This document shows, in pieces, positions 5,924 through 8,394 of a DNA stretch of 8,394 bases. Every line of letters starts with the position of its first letter. Positions within the stretch are counted from its first letter, which is position 1. Origin of the DNA: Cyanobacteria bacterium NC_groundwater_1444_Ag_S-0.65um_54_12 (GTDB lineage: Bacteria > Cyanobacteriota > Sericytochromatia > S15B-MN24 > VGJW01); the NCBI GenBank assembly GCA_016267585.1, contig JACQUT010000003.1, positions 1 to 8,394 of the forward strand, written 5' to 3'. The position numbers were made by a program, and so were the translations under genes. A model generated the notes under the pieces. It searched no databases. It was not told the origin of the DNA and was given only the letters and a program-made list of their open reading frames with translations.

Positions 5924-8287
5924 TCAAGAACTAGCGGGCCTTGCATCCAGCAAGGCATAAGCCTCCGCGACACTCGCGGTAGCGAGGCGCATTCGAAATG
6001 AGCGATCTTGCCGGTAACGGCGATAAGCTGCTAGCTCGGGCAAACTGATCACCCCAGCGGGCGGCGCCAGCAAGCGCCATTCACCTTGCTGGCATACCAT
6101 CAGGCCAGCTTCGCGAAAGATTCTGATGGCTGCCTGCGCCTCTAGCAAGGGAGCGGGGGCATGGGCGATCGCCGTAAAAAGCTCCAGGCCGCGCCGCTCG
6201 GCCAGGTAACAATATAATGACTCGAGGGTTGCTGGTGCTAGCTCCGCCTCGTCGAGATCATCCCAAGCCATTACCACCTGCTCGGCAGCAGCTACCAGCT
6301 GCTGCCAGGTGATCGAATCAGCCGGCACGTCCTGAACTATGATCGCAGTGGTACCTGGTGGAACGGTAACCGGAGGTCTTAACCAGTGTCCGGGCCCGGC
6401 TGGCGCGCCATGGGCATAAACTGCGACGGTGGGTGACTCGTCAATCGCATATGACCATTCCGGTGAGCCATCTGCCGCGTCATGCCAGATTGACTCGTGA
6501 TTGCGAGGGCGAGCATCGATCAGGCGAGCGCGGGTTGTTTGTTCGTTCTGGTCACTCGCGGCACTGCTCACGACTCTTTCAGCTTTCTGGGAACCAGGTG
6601 ACGGCTGCTCTATTCGCTCGATCAGATCGGCGACATGTTGTAAGGCAGTGCGCCCTTTATAAGTATTCCAGCGGGAATGGTAGGTAAGCCTTATCCAATC
6701 GCCGGGTTGCAAACCCAACTGTGCTTTGTTCCATGCCCAGGCCACAGCGATAACCTCGCCATCGTCGAGCCGCAGCAGCAGGTGTCGCTCGTTTTTGCTC
6801 TGGTCGGTGCCCACCACCCGAGCATTCAGCAAACCGAAAGCCGGTGGCTGATGGCCGGAACCATGAGGTTCCAGCAAATCCAGCGCCTTCAGCAGCGCTG
6901 GCGTGCTTTCGCTGAACGGCAACTCGGCATCGAGCCATACCACGTCCGAACGCCTTCGCCAGCCTTGCTGTATCAGGTAAGCGTTAAGAGCCGCGCGCAG
7001 CGCCGCGATTCCCTCCGGGGCCAGACGACAACCGGCGGCTCTGGCATGTCCACCAAAGCCCAGTAGTTGATCGGAGCAAGCCTGGAGTGCCTGGTAAAGA
7101 TGCACGCTCTCCGGTGAACGACCGGAACCGCGCCAAGTTCCGTCAGCATTGGCCGAAAGGAGCAGCACTGGTGTCTGGAAGCGTTCTACTGCACGCCCAG
7201 CGATTAACCCCATGACGCCGTGATGGAAATCTGACCGAGCCAGCACGACGAAAGGTTCGCTATCCAGATCCCACTCGGTCTCGATGGTCTCGAACACTTC
7301 GGCTTCCAATTTTTTAGTCAGTTCCTGACGTTCACTGTTCAGCCCAGAGAGACGGTCAGCCAGAACTTGTGCTTCCTTTCGATCATTGGTGATCAACAGC
7401 TGGAAGCCGCTATCCGGAGTCTCGATGCGGCCTGGTGCATTGAGCCGCGGACAAAGTTTGAAGCCCAGATCGTGCGCCGTAAGCTGTTCTGGCGAGATTT
7501 TGGCGTCAAGCACCAGGGCCTTTACGCCAGGATGGGCCAAATTGCGTCGGATGCGCTGGATGCCAGCCCACAAGAGCGAACGGTTAGGTCCGGTCAGCGG
7601 CACCACATCTCCGACGGTACCGAGTGCCACCAGATCGAGAAATGATTCCAATCGTCTGGACAATTGACCTTCCAGGGCAATGACGAGCAAGAAAGCTACA
7701 CCAGCTCCGCAAAGATCTGCTAGCTGGGGGAAGTCTATCTGGGGATGAACCAGGGCATAAGCCTCCGGAAGACTGTCACCTATTTGGTGGTGATCGGTAA
7801 CTATCAGATCTACACCTAGCTCACGAGCCCGAGTGGCGGCAGCTAGCGCCGAAATGCCGTTATCGCAAGTCAGGATCAAGCTGCAGCCCCGCTCGACAAA
7901 TTGCGCGATGGCAGCCGGATGGATGCCGTAGCCATCCACGAAGCGATCGGGCAGTCGGGGCTGGATATCTGCCGCCAGGCCTCGCTTCAAGTAGCGATAA
8001 AGTATAGCTGAGCTAGTAACGCCATCGCAGTCATAATCACCATACAGGCCGATGCGTTCTTTGTTGACGATTGCTTGCTGGATCCGCGAAACCGCACGTG
8101 CCATGGCCGGGGAACACACCGGCTTGGCCAATAATGTCAGATCGTCACGGGCCGAGATAAAACTCCTGGCGGCTTCAGCGTCTCTATAACCGCGCAGATA
8201 CAAGACACGTGTCACGACGCGCGGCAAGGCCAGCTCGGCAGCCAGGCGCTCTACCGCCCGATCGTCAGCGCTACGCAATTGCCACAT
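5924..8287 (-). CDS. recJ: Single-stranded-DNA-specific exonuclease RecJ
   Basis: RecJ is a cytoplasmic DHH-family 5'-3' exonuclease acting on single-stranded DNA in recombinational repair, mismatch repair and fork processing. The DHH core shows GDYDCDG (83-89), CDNG (141-144), TDHH (164-167), HPQID (181-185), GTVGD (223-227) and RLNAPGRI (281-288). The DHHA1 domain follows with GVMGLIAGR (357-365) and FGGHARAAG (411-419), then an OB-like region starting near LEPHGSGHQPPAFG (472-485). All metal-binding motifs look intact. At 787 residues it is about 200 longer than E. coli RecJ and similar to the long Firmicutes-type form. The extension (~565-787) is less conserved, with a winged-helix-like part near 690-745 that resembles RecJ C-terminal domains. 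The ATG at 8285-8287 gives the expected W-x-L start, with AGGGA about 8 nt and AGGAG about 18 nt upstream. It is the first gene of the presumed recJ-uvrB-kinase unit. Confidence 0.97.
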   Translation of the reverse strand: MWQLRSADDRAVERLAAELALPRVVTRVLYLRGYRDAEAARSFISARDDLTLLAKPVCSPAMARAVSRIQQAIVNKERIGLYGDYDCDGVTSSAILYRYLKRGLAADIQPRLPDRFVDGYGIHPAAIAQFVERGCSLILTCDNGISALAAATRARELGVDLIVTDHHQIGDSLPEAYALVHPQIDFPQLADLCGAGVAFLLVIALEGQLSRRLESFLDLVALGTVGDVVPLTGPNRSLLWAGIQRIRRNLAHPGVKALVLDAKISPEQLTAHDLGFKLCPRLNAPGRIETPDSGFQLLITNDRKEAQVLADRLSGLNSERQELTKKLEAEVFETIETEWDLDSEPFVVLARSDFHHGVMGLIAGRAVERFQTPVLLLSANADGTWRGSGRSPESVHLYQALQACSDQLLGFGGHARAAGCRLAPEGIAALRAALNAYLIQQGWRRRSDVVWLDAELPFSESTPALLKALDLLEPHGSGHQPPAFGLLNARVVGTDQSKNERHLLLRLDDGEVIAVAWAWNKAQLGLQPGDWIRLTYHSRWNTYKGRTALQHVADLIERIEQPSPGSQKAERVVSSAASDQNEQTTRARLIDARPRNHESIWHDAADGSPEWSYAIDESPTVAVYAHGAPAGPGHWLRPPVTVPPGTTAIIVQDVPADSITWQQLVAAAEQVVMAWDDLDEAELAPATLESLYCYLAERRGLELFTAIAHAPAPLLEAQAAIRIFREAGLMVCQQGEWRLLAPPAGVISLPELAAYRRYRQDRSFRMRLATASVAEAYALLDARPASS

Positions 8288-8317
8288 CAGCAGTCCCTGG
8301 CTCCTCTTGAGTTACCC

Positions 8318-8394
8318 ATGGCGGTTACCGAGCAAAGTGCGGCAGCGGCAACTCTGACCGGGCAGACCCATCCATGGTTGACGCAGTATGACAA
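8318..8394 (+). CDS. Possible AMP-dependent acyl-CoA synthetase, N-terminal fragment (partial)
   Basis: An ATG at 8318 opens a plus-strand frame that continues to the window end: MAVTEQSAAAATLTG followed by QTHPWLTQYD. The H/R-PWL-x-x-Y-D pattern near the N-terminus is typical of long-chain fatty-acid-CoA ligases in several phyla, where PWLxHYDxGVP precedes the first structured part of the enzyme. Only 25 residues are visible, none of them catalytic, so the assignment is tentative. No strong Shine-Dalgarno precedes the ATG. It is divergent from recJ with 30 bp between the start codons. The alternative is that this end is the untranslated region or another gene on the minus strand, but no minus-strand frame here gives recognisable protein. 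Confidence 0.4.
   Translation, partial: MAVTEQSAAAATLTGQTHPWLTQYD

Noticed and set aside
5954..7767. 14-bp exact match GGCATAAGCCTCCG at 5954 and 7754
   Set aside because: Both copies lie inside recJ and encode EAYAL in the same frame. This is a coincidence of coding sequence, not a repeat element.
8372..8394. TTGTCA on the minus strand at the window end as a recJ -35 box
   Set aside because: No acceptable -10 sequence lies at 16-18 bp from it, so the match is not supported.
1..8394. CRISPR array, tRNA, rRNA, insertion sequence or integrase
   Set aside because: No regularly spaced repeats, cloverleaf or rRNA-like segment, and no transposase or integrase motif in any frame I read.

Overview
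The window divides into two unlike parts. Positions 1 to about 850 carry degraded plus-strand genes of the accessory/defence type common in Proteobacteria. They are the 3' end of a RecG-like, AlbA_2-family ATP-binding protein gene and a short 5' stub of a SpoVK-like AAA ATPase gene. The stub has a 1-nt frameshift and breaks off after about 50 codons. The abrupt end, the antisense signal-peptide-like ORF beyond it and the hairpin-rich gap at 852-927 look like a decayed island edge or an assembly junction.

Positions 928-8287 hold three large, intact, closely packed minus-strand genes, read in the order recJ, uvrB, kinase. RecJ (787 aa) is a 5'-3' single-strand exonuclease of the long form with a C-terminal extension. 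UvrB (686 aa) is the damage-verifying helicase of nucleotide excision repair and has all its motifs. The third protein (961 aa) is a membrane-anchored Ser/Thr kinase-family protein with the order NERD-like domain, pseudokinase, kinase, one transmembrane helix, Ser/Thr/Pro-rich linker and outer Ig-like domain. The recJ-uvrB gap is 49 bp. The uvrB stop codon directly abuts the GTG start of the kinase gene, so these are probably one transcription unit. At 8318 a plus-strand ORF begins divergently and runs off the window. Its first residues resemble an AMP-dependent acyl-CoA synthetase.

The tandem-kinase membrane protein, the long RecJ and the possible acyl-CoA ligase suggest a Chloroflexota-like bacterium for the right part, at mid GC. 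This is an inference from protein style, not a database result. The palindrome GCGATCGC occurs four times in the right part, which is unusual. It recalls the cyanobacterial HIP1 octamer, so a different host remains possible. The left part looks proteobacterial, so horizontal transfer or a chimeric contig should be considered.

The most interesting object is the kinase protein. Its NERD-like domain has lost the ExK pair, its first kinase domain has lost the VAIK lysine and the DFG aspartate, and its second kinase domain keeps the catalytic residues. It is apparently co-expressed with two DNA-repair enzymes.
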